NCBI GenBank assembly: GCA_005885245.1
Contig: VAWR01000143.1
Span: 1 to 56,014, forward strand
Length of the DNA stretch: 56,014 bases
Source of the DNA: Actinomycetota bacterium
Lineage (GTDB): Bacteria; Actinomycetota; Thermoleophilia; Gaiellales; Gaiellaceae
Direction of reading: 5' to 3'
The number at the start of each line of letters is the position of its first letter. Position 1 is the stretch's first letter. The notes under the pieces were generated by a model that saw only the letters and a list, made by a program, of their open reading frames with translations, made no database searches and had not been told where the DNA came from. Below are positions 8,679 through 17,095 of the stretch, piece after piece. Made by a program: the position numbers and the translations under genes.

Positions 8679-9145
8679 CGCTCGAGCTGGTCGTGAACGG
8701 ACGGCGGTTCCGCGAGCCGGTCGAGCCGCACGTGACGCTACTGCACTTCCTGCGCGACAAGGCGGGCGCCACTGACGTCAAGTACGGTTGCGGGGAGGGC
8801 GTCTGCGGCGCCTGTACCGTCCTGCTGGACGGGGTCGCAGTCAACGCGTGCAGCGTGCTCGCCGTCCAGGCGGAGGGCGCACGAGTCGAGACCGTCGCCG
8901 GGCTCGGCGAGAACGGCTCGCTCCATCCGCTCCAGCAGGAGCTTGTCGAGCGCGGCGCGGTCCAGTGCGGTTTCTGCACGCCCGGCGTCGTGCTCGGCTC
9001 GCTCGAGGCCGTCCGGCTCGGCCTCGCAGGCGACCGCCCGACGATCAGGCGCAGCCTCGCGGGCAACCTCTGCCGCTGCACCGGCTACGGCAAGATCGTG
9101 GACGCGGTCGAGGCGTATCGCGACCGCCAAGGTCACGCGTCGTGA
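8675..9145 (+). CDS. Molybdenum hydroxylase, [2Fe-2S] small subunit (CoxS/XdhC type)
   Basis: A 156-residue two-cluster ferredoxin-like subunit. The plant-type [2Fe-2S] cluster ligands are Cys39, Cys44, Cys47 and Cys59 (CGEGVCGACTV and NACSV). The second, helical cluster is held by Cys98, Cys101, Cys133 and Cys135 (CGFCTPG and CRCTG). All eight are present, so the electron path from the molybdenum centre to FAD looks intact. It is translationally coupled on both sides by GTGA overlaps. Confidence 0.95.
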   Translation: MTLELVVNGRRFREPVEPHVTLLHFLRDKAGATDVKYGCGEGVCGACTVLLDGVAVNACSVLAVQAEGARVETVAGLGENGSLHPLQQELVERGAVQCGFCTPGVVLGSLEAVRLGLAGDRPTIRRSLAGNLCRCTGYGKIVDAVEAYRDRQGHAS

Positions 9146-11421
9146 GCGTCGTTCGCGACCGGCCCGCACGCCTCGTCGGGCGCGCGCTCGTGCGGCACGA
9201 CGCGGTGGAGAAGGTCGCGGGGCGGACGCGCTACGCGGCCGACTTCGGCCTCCCCGGGATGCTCAAGGCGGCGCTCAAGCGTGCAGACCTCCCGCACGCG
9301 CGCCTGCTCCGCGTGGATACGTCCGCGGCGGAGGCTGTGCCCGGCGTCGCGTCGATCCTGACGGCGAAGGACGTCCCCGAGAACACCGTCTGGGTCGACG
9401 TTCCGGGCCAGACCTTCCAGGTGGGAGCGCTGAAGGCCCGGGCGAACGTGCTCGCCGACGGCGTCGTTCGCTATCACGGGGAGCCGATCGCGATCGTCGC
9501 CGCGGAGACCGAGGACGCCGCGCTCGCCGCCGTCGAGCTGATCGACGTCGACTACGAGGAGCTGGCGGTCGTCACCGACCCCCGGGCCGCGCTCGAGGAC
9601 GGCGCGCCGGCCGTCCACGAGGAGGGCAACCTGCTCGCGAGCTGGCAGCTCCACGAGGGCGACGTCGACGCCGCCTTCGGCGGCGCGCACGCAGTCGTCG
9701 ACCAGAGCTACGAGACGCAGTTCGTCGACCACGCGTATCTCGAGCCCGAGGCGGGCGTCGCCTGGCTCGACTCCGGCGACGTGATCACCGTCCGCGCGGC
9801 GACGCAGGTGATCGAGCACTTCCGCGACCTCGCGCGAATCCTGTGCGTCCCCGACAACCGCGTGCGCGTGATCGCGCCGTACGTCGGCGGCGGCTTCGGC
9901 GGCAAGGAGGACATGACGGTCGAGCCGTTCCTCGCGCTCGTCGTCCAGCGCACCGGCCGTCCCGTGAGGATGATCTGGAGCCGCTCGGAGTCGCTGCTGG
10001 CGCGGGAGAAGCGCCACCCGATGAAGCTTCGCTACCGCACCGCCTGCGACGCCGAGGGGCGGCTCGTCGCCCAGGACATCGTCATCGTCGCTGACGGCGG
10101 CGCCTACGCGCTGCTCTCCGCGCTCGTGCTCCTCTACGCGACCACCTGCGCCCAGGGCCCGTACGCCTGCCCGAACGTGCGCATCGATGCGCGTGTCGCG
10201 TACACGAACCACACGCCCGCGAGCGCGATGCGCGGCTTCGGCGCGATGCAGGTCGCTCTCGGGTACGAGGGGCAGATGGATCTGCTCGCCGCCGAGCTCG
10301 GGCTCGATCCGCTCGAGCTGCGGCGCCGCAACTTCGTCGAGCGCGGCGACACGCTCGCGGTCGGGCAGAGGCTCGATACGCACGTCGCGCTGCCCGAGCT
10401 TGCCGATCGCGTCGAGGCAGCGCTCGGACCGAAGCCCGCGCCCTCGACACCCGAGCGGCGTGTCGGGCGGGGCGTCGCCTGCAACCTCCAGCCGTACGGC
10501 CGCTGCGTTTGGCTGAACGACTGGGCGAGCGCCTGGGTCGGCTTCGAGCTCGACGGGACTCTCGTCGTCCGGATCGGCGTCCCCGACATCGGCGGCGGAC
10601 AGGCCTCGTCGCTCGTGCAGGTAGCGGGCGAGGTGCTCGGCGTCGATCCGGCGGACATCGTCATCCACATCGGCGACTCGGCGCTGACGCCGCTGACCGG
10701 AACGACGACGGCGACGCGGCAGCTGTACATGTCGGGGAACGCCGTGCTCCAGGCGGCGGGCGAGCTGCGCGAAGAGCTGCGGCCGCTCGCGTCTGAGCTG
10801 CTCGAGACGGAGCCGGACGACGTCCAGTTCGCCGACGGCGGCGTTCGCTCGGGCGGGCGGCACCTCCCATTTCGCGACCTGATCGGCGCGGCGGCCAAGC
10901 GCGAAGTGCCGTGGCACCGGCTGTCGATCTTCCGTGCGCCCGGCGGCGAGGCGTGGCGGAGCGACGCCTCTTGGCGCGGGCGCGTCTTCCCCGACTTCAC
11001 GTACGGCTGTCACGCCGTCGACCTCGAGGTCGATTCCGAGACCGGGCACGTCGAGGTGCTGCGCTACGTCGCCGCCCACGACGTCGGCCGCGCGATCAAC
11101 CCGCAGAGCGTCGAGGGCCAGATCGAGGGGGCCGTCGTGATGGGCCTCGGCTACGCGCTCTCGGAGCGCGTCGTCTACGAGGACGGCGTCAATCTGACCG
11201 GCACGTTCGCGCAGTACCTGATTCCGACCGCCGTCGAGGCGCCCGAGATCGAGCCGATCGTCGTGGAGTCCGGCGAGGGGCTCGGCCCGTTCTCCGCGCG
11301 CGGGATCGGCGAGCCGCCGGTCGGCGCGGTTGCGCCAGCCGTGGCGGGCGCGCTGGCCGACGCGCTCGGCAGGCGCCTCACCATTCTGCCCTTCACTCCC
11401 GAGCGCGTGGCGGAAGCCTGA
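9142..11421 (+). CDS. Molybdenum hydroxylase, large molybdopterin-binding subunit (xanthine-dehydrogenase type)
   Basis: A 759-residue catalytic subunit of the xanthine dehydrogenase family. Signature stretches include GGGFGGKEDMTVEPF (Mo-cofactor contact), ASAMRGFGAMQ, IGGGQASSLVQ and, near the C-terminus, ARGIGEPPVGAVAPA with the glutamate that acts as base in purine/aldehyde hydroxylases. The loop found in true CO dehydrogenases (VAYRCSFR type) is absent and replaced by AMRGFG. The likely reaction is therefore hydroxylation of an N-heterocycle or an aldehyde using water, not CO oxidation. The start GTG overlaps the small-subunit stop. The gene is followed after two bases by the CoxG-aminotransferase fusion, whose first half may help assemble or anchor this enzyme. 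Confidence 0.92.
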   Translation: MSVVRDRPARLVGRALVRHDAVEKVAGRTRYAADFGLPGMLKAALKRADLPHARLLRVDTSAAEAVPGVASILTAKDVPENTVWVDVPGQTFQVGALKARANVLADGVVRYHGEPIAIVAAETEDAALAAVELIDVDYEELAVVTDPRAALEDGAPAVHEEGNLLASWQLHEGDVDAAFGGAHAVVDQSYETQFVDHAYLEPEAGVAWLDSGDVITVRAATQVIEHFRDLARILCVPDNRVRVIAPYVGGGFGGKEDMTVEPFLALVVQRTGRPVRMIWSRSESLLAREKRHPMKLRYRTACDAEGRLVAQDIVIVADGGAYALLSALVLLYATTCAQGPYACPNVRIDARVAYTNHTPASAMRGFGAMQVALGYEGQMDLLAAELGLDPLELRRRNFVERGDTLAVGQRLDTHVALPELADRVEAALGPKPAPSTPERRVGRGVACNLQPYGRCVWLNDWASAWVGFELDGTLVVRIGVPDIGGGQASSLVQVAGEVLGVDPADIVIHIGDSALTPLTGTTTATRQLYMSGNAVLQAAGELREELRPLASELLETEPDDVQFADGGVRSGGRHLPFRDLIGAAAKREVPWHRLSIFRAPGGEAWRSDASWRGRVFPDFTYGCHAVDLEVDSETGHVEVLRYVAAHDVGRAINPQSVEGQIEGAVVMGLGYALSERVVYEDGVNLTGTFAQYLIPTAVEAPEIEPIVVESGEGLGPFSARGIGEPPVGAVAPAVAGALADALGRRLTILPFTPERVAEA

Positions 11422-11423
11422 GG

Positions 11424-13175
11424 ATGCCGCGCGTGACGGGCGAGCGAATGCTGGCTGGGCCGCCGGAGCGGGTGTGGGCGCTACTCACCGACGCAGCCGA
11501 GCTCGCGCGGGCGATGCCAGGCGCGGGCGAGGTCGAGCCCGCTGAGGGCCGCAGTTTCCGCACGACGATCTCGCTGGCGGTGGGCCCCGTGAAGGACACG
11601 TACGAGGGCCGGCTCGGCTACGAGGACGAGCAGCCGCCGACCGCGTGCACGATCGTGGTCGAGACGAAGGGGAGGAGCGGTCAGGTGACCGGTCGTGGCG
11701 CGATGCGGCTCGAGCCCCGCGACGGTGGGGGGACGTTCCTCCGTTACGAGGGCGACTTCAAGGTCTCCGGCGCGGTTGCGGGCGTCGGCCAGCGCATGAT
11801 CGCCGGCGTCGCCCGCAAGACGATCGAGCGGACGCTGGACGGGATCGGCCGGCGCCTCAGCGACGCGCCCGAGCCTGTGCCGGAGCCGCCCGCGGCGCCG
11901 ACCACCGCGCTCTGGCATCCCTTCGCGAACATGTCGCAGGTCGCGGGCGAGGAGCTCGTGATCGTCCGCGGGCGGGGTTGCGAGGTGGTCGACCGCGAGG
12001 GCCGCACGTATCTCGACGCGACCGCCGCACTCTGGTACTGCAACGTCGGCTATGGCCGCGCCGAGATCGCGTCGGCCGTGGAGCGCCAGCTGCGCGAGCT
12101 GTCCTCCTACTCGACGTTCGGCGCCTACGCCAACGAGCCGGCGCTCGCGCTCGCCGAGCGCATCGCCCGTCTCTCGTTGCTCGAGGACGGCAAGGTCTTC
12201 TTCACCTCCGGCGGCTCCGACGCGGTCGACACCGCCGCCAAGCTCGCGCGCCGCTACTGGCACGCGGTCGGGCGGCCGGAAAAGCTGACGTTGATCGGCC
12301 GTCGGCATGCCTACCACGGCATGCATGCGTGGGGAACGAGCCTCGGCGGCATCCCCGCGAATCTCGAGGGCCTGGGGACGCTCGTCGCGGACGTCGTCCA
12401 CGTGGATGCGAGTTCCGTGGAGGAGCTCGCCGCCGCGATCGAGCTGCTCGGTCCCGAACGAGTCGCGGCCTTCATCGGCGAGCCGGTCGTCGGCGCCGGC
12501 GGTGTGATCCCGCCGCCCGACGGCTACTGGACGGCGGTCGCCGAGCTCTGCCGCGAGCACGACGTGCTGCTGATCGCCGACGAGGTGATCACCGGCTTCG
12601 GCCGCCTCGGCCGCTGGTTCGGGTGCGAGCGGTACGGCTTCACACCCGATCTGCTCGTGTTCGCCAAAGGGATTACCTCCGGTTACATGCCTCTCGGCGG
12701 CGTCGTCGTCGGGCCGCGCGTGCAGGAACCGTTCTGGAGCGGCGAGGGCACCTGGTTCCGGCACGGCTATACGTATTCAGGCCACGCCGCTGCCTGCGCC
12801 GCCGGGCTCGCCAACCTCGACATCCTCGAGCGGGAGCGTCTGGTCGAGCGCGTCGCCGACCTCGAGCCGCTGCTGGCGGAGCAGGTGCACTCGCTCGGCG
12901 ACCACCCGCTCGTCGGGGAGACGCGGGCGGTCGGCCTCACGGCAGCCGTCGAGCTCGCGGCCCACGCGCTCGAGCGCGAGCCCGGGCTGGTCGAGCGGGT
13001 CGTGGCGCTCGCGCGGGAACAAGGGCTGCTGACGCGCTCGCTGCGCGGCTGCGCCCTCCACATCTCGCCCCCCTTCATCATCGAACGTCCGCAGATCCAG
13101 GCGCTGGTCGGCGGGCTGCGCCGGGCGCTCGACGTCGCCCAGGGAGAGGAGGTTGGCAGCCGACTGAGGACCTGA
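11424..13175 (+). CDS. Fusion of CoxG-like SRPBCC domain and class III (PLP) aminotransferase
   Basis: One open frame of 583 residues joins two families. Residues 1-150 are a CoxG/SRPBCC domain (ERMLAGPPERVWALLTDA, LARAMPGAGEVE, FKVSGAVAGVGQRMIAGVA), normally a separate helper protein of Mo-hydroxylases. A short Pro-rich linker (EPVPEPPAAPTTA) leads to a full class III aminotransferase from about residue 162. The latter has LDATAALWYCNVGYG, FTSGGSDAVDTAAK, HAYHGMHAWGTSLGG, the PLP-aspartate motif LLIADEVITGFGR, and the Schiff-base lysine in LVFAKGITSGYMPLGG. ATG at 11424 has AGG just upstream. There is no separate start in a suitable place for the second half, so the fusion seems real. The aminotransferase resembles omega-amino-acid:pyruvate enzymes, producing a semialdehyde that an ALDH could oxidise. 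Sequencing error joining two genes is a less likely alternative. Confidence 0.88.
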   Translation: MPRVTGERMLAGPPERVWALLTDAAELARAMPGAGEVEPAEGRSFRTTISLAVGPVKDTYEGRLGYEDEQPPTACTIVVETKGRSGQVTGRGAMRLEPRDGGGTFLRYEGDFKVSGAVAGVGQRMIAGVARKTIERTLDGIGRRLSDAPEPVPEPPAAPTTALWHPFANMSQVAGEELVIVRGRGCEVVDREGRTYLDATAALWYCNVGYGRAEIASAVERQLRELSSYSTFGAYANEPALALAERIARLSLLEDGKVFFTSGGSDAVDTAAKLARRYWHAVGRPEKLTLIGRRHAYHGMHAWGTSLGGIPANLEGLGTLVADVVHVDASSVEELAAAIELLGPERVAAFIGEPVVGAGGVIPPPDGYWTAVAELCREHDVLLIADEVITGFGRLGRWFGCERYGFTPDLLVFAKGITSGYMPLGGVVVGPRVQEPFWSGEGTWFRHGYTYSGHAAACAAGLANLDILERERLVERVADLEPLLAEQVHSLGDHPLVGETRAVGLTAAVELAAHALEREPGLVERVVALAREQGLLTRSLRGCALHISPPFIIERPQIQALVGGLRRALDVAQGEEVGSRLRT

Positions 13176-13231
13176 GAACGTCTTACTACTGAGAGCAAGG
13201 CTTTCGAGTCCCTTCGGGGAGGAGGCAGAAG

Positions 13232-14245
13232 ATGCGGAAAGGAATGGTTGTAGCGGCCACCGTCTTCGTCGCGGGGCTCGCCGTCGTCGCAGGGGTCAGC
13301 GGCATGCAGACGCCGGCGACGAGCGGCTACGTCGCGAAAGGGAAGGTGCCGATCAAGCTCGCGTTCTCGACGTGGAACGGCTACATGGCGCTCGTCATCG
13401 CAGCCAAGGAGGGGTACTACAAGAACCACGGGCTCAAGGTCACCTACACGGTGATCGAGGATCCCGTGCAGCGCTTCAACGCGCTGAAGGCCGGAAGCCT
13501 GAACGCGATCGCAACGACGGTCGACACGTTCTCGCGGACAACGGCGAAGGGCATCCGGTCGGTGGAGGTGCTTGGGCTTGACGCATCCGCGGGCGGCGAC
13601 GGCATCGTCGCCGACAAGAGCATCACAACGGTCGAACAGCTCAAGGGCCAGACGGTGGCCGTGAGCGCGGGCTCGACGAGCCAGTGGCTGCTGGCATACG
13701 TGCTGAGCCTGCACCACCTGTCGCTCAAGGACGTCAAGCAGGTCGACCTGACGTCGGGCGACGCGGGCGCTGCGTTTGCCGCCGGGCGCGTGAAGGTGGC
13801 GGTGACGTGGCAGCCGTGGCTGTCGCGGGCGGAGCAGAACCCGAACGGGCACGTGCTCGTCTCGACGAAGAAGTACCCGACGATCATCACCGACCACGTC
13901 GCGTTCGCCCCGAGCTTCGTCAAGCAGCATCCCGATGAGGTGAAGGCGTTCATCGCGGCGTACAACGACGCGATGAAGCTGATCAGGAGCAACCCGGCCA
14001 AGGCGTTCGCCGACGTTCACGACTATCTCGGCCAGTCGGCGGACGACATCAAGGCGACGATGAAGGACGTCCCGCTCTGGTCGGTCTCGCAGAGCAAGAA
14101 GTACTACGGCACGAAGAAGCATCCGGGCGCGATCTACAAGATCTTCACGAAGTCGGCCACGTTCTGGAAGTCGATCGGGGAGATCAAGGCCATCCCGAGC
14201 CCGAAGAACGCAATTGATCCCACCTTCGTCAACTCGTTCAAGTAA
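13232..14245 (+). CDS. ABC transporter substrate-binding protein, SsuA/TauA/NMT1-like
   Basis: A 337-residue exported binding protein. A hydrophobic signal segment (KGMVVAATVFVAGLAVVAGV) is followed by an NMT1/SsuA-type periplasmic fold. Visible are IKLAFSTWNGYMALVIAAKE, GYYKNHGLKVTYT, FNALKAGSLNAIATTVDTF, LKGQTVAVSAGSTSQWLL and AVTWQPWLSRAEQNPNG. The mature part lacks a lipobox cysteine, so anchoring may rely on the uncleaved signal segment. A strong GGAGGAGG ribosome-binding site precedes the ATG. The family delivers sulfonates, nitrate, or pyrimidine-like compounds; the sequence alone does not decide. Permease and ATPase follow directly, forming a complete importer that probably supplies the catabolic genes upstream. 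Confidence 0.9.
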   Translation: MRKGMVVAATVFVAGLAVVAGVSGMQTPATSGYVAKGKVPIKLAFSTWNGYMALVIAAKEGYYKNHGLKVTYTVIEDPVQRFNALKAGSLNAIATTVDTFSRTTAKGIRSVEVLGLDASAGGDGIVADKSITTVEQLKGQTVAVSAGSTSQWLLAYVLSLHHLSLKDVKQVDLTSGDAGAAFAAGRVKVAVTWQPWLSRAEQNPNGHVLVSTKKYPTIITDHVAFAPSFVKQHPDEVKAFIAAYNDAMKLIRSNPAKAFADVHDYLGQSADDIKATMKDVPLWSVSQSKKYYGTKKHPGAIYKIFTKSATFWKSIGEIKAIPSPKNAIDPTFVNSFK

Positions 14246-15140
14246 ACCCGAGGGAGCCCCGGCGCCCGTCACGTCGGCCGCGAAGCGGCCGCCGGCGACC
14301 GCCGGGGCTCCGCGCTGGTACTCGCGCTACCTGGCGGCGAAAGAGCCCATCCCCCGGGCCCTGTCGCTCCCGCTAGGGCTGGCGAGCTTCGGGCTCGTGA
14401 TCGGCATCTGGGCGCTCCTCGCCTATACCCGAGTAGCCCCGGCGCTCGGTTTCCCCAACCTCCACAACCCCTTCTTCCTGCCGAGCCCGGGCACGGTCGC
14501 CAAGACCCTTTACAACATGTTCGCCCACGAGGGTTTCGCGCACGACGTCTGGGCGAGCACGCGGCGAATCGGCCTCGGCTTCCTCATCTCTGCGGCGATC
14601 GGCATCCCACTCGGGATCGCGATCGGCTCCTTCCGCGTCGTGCAGGCGTTCTTCGAGCCCATCATCGCCGCCGTCCGCTACATGCCCGCCTCGGCGTTCA
14701 TCCCGCTGCTGATCATCTGGTTCGGGATCTACGAGAAGGAAAAGATCGCCGTCATCTTCATCGGGGTCTTCTTCCCACTCACGCTGCTGATCGCGGACGT
14801 ATCGGCGAACATCCCCAAGGAGCTCCTGAACATCGCCTACACGCTCGGCGCCTCGCGCTGGCAGGTCTTCTGGCGTGTGCTCCTGCCGGCCTCGTGGCCG
14901 GGCGTCCTCGACAACATGCGGATCGGGATCGGCTGGGCGTGGACGTACCTGATCGTCGCCGAGCTCGTCGCCGCGAGCACCGGCATCGGCCACGTGATCC
15001 TCTCGGCGAGCCGCTTCCTCCAGACGGACAAGATCATCGCCGGCATCATCACGATCGGGATCCTCGGCCTGCTCACGGACGCTCTCTTCCGCTGGGCCTA
15101 CTGGCTGCTGTTCCCATACTCGGATCGCGTCTCGCGGTGA
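14214..15140 (+). CDS. ABC transporter permease, SsuC/TauC type
   Basis: A 308-residue inner-membrane permease with about six helices. The EAA-loop region reads LNIAYTLGASRWQVFWRVLL, the standard ATPase-coupling site of the binding-protein-dependent importers. Other typical phrases are FFLPSPGTVAKTL, RYMPASAFIPLLIIWFGI and GIGWAWTYLIVAELVAA. A long polar N-terminal tail of about 45 residues precedes the first helix. The earliest in-frame start is a TTG at 14214, inside the end of the binding-protein gene (32-base overlap); no ATG or GTG lies between it and the first helix. The stop overlaps the ATPase start by GTGA. Confidence 0.9.
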   Translation: MIPPSSTRSSKPEGAPAPVTSAAKRPPATAGAPRWYSRYLAAKEPIPRALSLPLGLASFGLVIGIWALLAYTRVAPALGFPNLHNPFFLPSPGTVAKTLYNMFAHEGFAHDVWASTRRIGLGFLISAAIGIPLGIAIGSFRVVQAFFEPIIAAVRYMPASAFIPLLIIWFGIYEKEKIAVIFIGVFFPLTLLIADVSANIPKELLNIAYTLGASRWQVFWRVLLPASWPGVLDNMRIGIGWAWTYLIVAELVAASTGIGHVILSASRFLQTDKIIAGIITIGILGLLTDALFRWAYWLLFPYSDRVSR

Positions 15141-15928
15141 GCGCGATCACGGCCACCGACGTCTCGATGGTGTTCAAGACACGAGGCGGCCGCGTGCACG
15201 CAATCGATCGCGTCACACTCGAGATCCCGGACGCACACTTCGCCTGCATCGTGGGCGCGTCCGGCTGTGGCAAGTCGACGCTGCTGAACGTGATGGGCGG
15301 GCTCGTGCGGCCGACCTCGGGGAGCGTCCAACTCGACGGCCGCCAGATCCACGGCCCGGGCACGGACCGTGGGATGGTCTTCCAGTCGTACACGCTCTTC
15401 CCGTGGCTGCGCGTGCGGGAGAACGTCGAGTTCGGCCCGAAGCTGAAAGGCATGCCGAAGGACGAGCGACGGCGGATCTCCCGCCCGCTGCTCGAGGAGA
15501 TGGGGCTCGCGGAGTTCGCCCGCGCCTATCCGAAGGAGCTCTCGGGCGGGATGAAGCAGCGGGTGGCGATCGCCCGCGCGCTCGCGAACGACCCGAAGGT
15601 GCTGCTGATGGACGAGCCGTTCGGGGCGCTCGACGCGCTCACCCGGGCAGCGGCGCAGCGGTTCCTGACCGAGATCTGGGAACAGCACCGGCGCACGATC
15701 GCCTTCGTCACCCACGACATCGACGAGGCGATCTTCCTCGGCGACACCGTGTTCGTGATGACGCCGCGGCCGGGACGGCTGCGCGAGGTGATCCCGGTCG
15801 ACATCCCGCGCCCGCGCACGCTCGAGGCGCTCGGAACGCAGCGGTTCGGCGAGCTCAAGCGACAGATCCTGGAGCTGATCGTCGAGCACGAGAACCGAGC
15901 GCTGCCGCAGGCGACGAACGGTGCGTAG
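15137..15928 (+). CDS. ABC transporter ATP-binding protein, SsuB/TauB type
   Basis: A 263-residue ATPase energising the importer above. The Walker A motif is GASGCGKST, the Q-loop GMVFQSYTLFPWL, the signature LSGGMKQRVAIARAL, Walker B VLLMDEPFGALD and the switch histidine THDIDEA. All are intact. The C-terminus is short, without an extra regulatory domain. The GTG start gives VSAITATDVSMVFKT and overlaps the permease stop. The gene ends three bases before the convergent acyl-CoA dehydrogenase stop at 15932, so there is essentially no spacer for a terminator. Confidence 0.95.
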   Translation: MSAITATDVSMVFKTRGGRVHAIDRVTLEIPDAHFACIVGASGCGKSTLLNVMGGLVRPTSGSVQLDGRQIHGPGTDRGMVFQSYTLFPWLRVRENVEFGPKLKGMPKDERRRISRPLLEEMGLAEFARAYPKELSGGMKQRVAIARALANDPKVLLMDEPFGALDALTRAAAQRFLTEIWEQHRRTIAFVTHDIDEAIFLGDTVFVMTPRPGRLREVIPVDIPRPRTLEALGTQRFGELKRQILELIVEHENRALPQATNGA

Positions 15929-15931
15929 GCG

Positions 15932-17095
15932 TCACACGACCGCACCGTTCTCGTCGCGCCGCCGCGCCAGCGCCCGCGCGATCGTGAGCAGCTGGATTTG
16001 CGACGTGCCCTCGTAGATGCGCAGGATGCGGCAGTCTCGATAGAGCCGCTCGACCTCGCTCTCGCGCATGTAGCCGTAGCCGCCGTGGATCTGCAGCGCC
16101 CGGTCGACGCAGGCAAAGCAGTTCTCCGTCGCGACGTACTTGGCGATGGATGCGTCGCGCCGGAGGCCGGCGCCTTCGTCCTTGAGAGCCGCCGCGCGGT
16201 AGGCTGCGAGCCGGCCTGTCTCGACCGCCACGTCCATCTCGGCGAGCAGCAGCTGAACCGCCTGGAAGTCGCGAATCGGCCGGCGGAACTGGCGCCGCTC
16301 CGCTGCGTAGTCGGCCGCGAGCTGGAGCGCGCGCATGGCGATTCCGTTCGCCATCGCGGCGATGTCGATGCGGGCCCGGTTGAGGACCTCGAGCGCGATC
16401 CGGCCTCCCGCGCCCTCGCCGCCGATCAGGGCGTCTGACTCGACGGCGACGTCCTCGAGCCGGAGCTCGTAGGTCGGGGCGGAGCGAATTCCGAGCTTGT
16501 CCTGCGGTTGCGAGTACGAGATCCCGGCCGCGTCGGTAGGGACGGCGAAGGCGCCGATCCCGTCAAGGCCTGCGTCACGGTCGGTCTTCGCGAAGAGGAG
16601 CAGGAGCCCGGCCTCGCGCGCGTTCGAGATGAAGACCTTGCTTCCGCGAATCAGCCAGCCGGCGGGCGCGCGCCGCGCCTCCGTCCGGATCGACGCCACG
16701 TCGGAGCCGGCGTCGGTCTCCGTCAGCGCGAAGCCCGCGAGCTGCTCGCCGCGTGCCAGCGGTGCGAGGTAGCGCCGCTTCTGCTCGTCGTCTCCGTAGA
16801 GGAGCAATCCCTCCATCCCGAGGTAGTGGCCCGTATAGATCGAGGCGAGCGCGGCGTCCCCGTAGGCGACCTCCTCCATCGCGACGAGCTGGGTGGGCGT
16901 GTCGAGACCCAAGCCGTCGTACTCCTCCGGGATCGTGATTCCCATCAGGCCGAGCTCGGCGAGGCGGGCGACGAGCTGTGCCGGATACGCGGCGGTCCGG
17001 TCGCGTTCGGCCGCGCCGGGAATCACCTCCTCCAGCGCGAAGGTCCGAAGCGTCTCGCGCAGGCGCCGCTGCTCCTCGGTGAACGGATAAGGCAT
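15932..17095 (-). CDS. Acyl-CoA dehydrogenase
   Basis: A 387-residue flavin-dependent acyl-CoA dehydrogenase. It has AGFALTETDAGSDVASI (substrate/FAD contact), KVFISNAREAGLLL, and the C-terminal IHGGYGYMRESEVERLYRD. YEGTSQIQ near the end carries the usual position of the catalytic glutamate. This enzyme introduces a trans-2 double bond into an acyl-CoA. The start ATG directly abuts the TAG of the CaiB-family gene upstream (zero-base gap), so the two are surely co-transcribed. The third gene of this minus-strand operon is the histidinol-dehydrogenase-like enzyme. The acyl group is unknown; glutaryl-CoA-like or short branched acyl chains are possible given the CoA-transferase partner. Confidence 0.93.
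   Translation of the reverse strand: MPYPFTEEQRRLRETLRTFALEEVIPGAAERDRTAAYPAQLVARLAELGLMGITIPEEYDGLGLDTPTQLVAMEEVAYGDAALASIYTGHYLGMEGLLLYGDDEQKRRYLAPLARGEQLAGFALTETDAGSDVASIRTEARRAPAGWLIRGSKVFISNAREAGLLLLFAKTDRDAGLDGIGAFAVPTDAAGISYSQPQDKLGIRSAPTYELRLEDVAVESDALIGGEGAGGRIALEVLNRARIDIAAMANGIAMRALQLAADYAAERRQFRRPIRDFQAVQLLLAEMDVAVETGRLAAYRAAALKDEGAGLRRDASIAKYVATENCFACVDRALQIHGGYGYMRESEVERLYRDCRILRIYEGTSQIQLLTIARALARRRDENGAVV

Noticed and set aside
6235-9081. A 948-codon minus-strand open frame opposite the IclR, SDR and Mo-hydroxylase genes
   Set aside because: Its composition is Arg/Ser/Ala/Pro shadow sequence, and the plus-strand genes in the same place have clear family motifs and tight overlaps.
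9142-11421. Aerobic CO dehydrogenase large subunit
   Set aside because: The CO-dehydrogenase loop with Cys (VAYRCSFR type) is missing, and AMRGFG plus the GIGEPPVG glutamate point to a xanthine-dehydrogenase-type hydroxylase.
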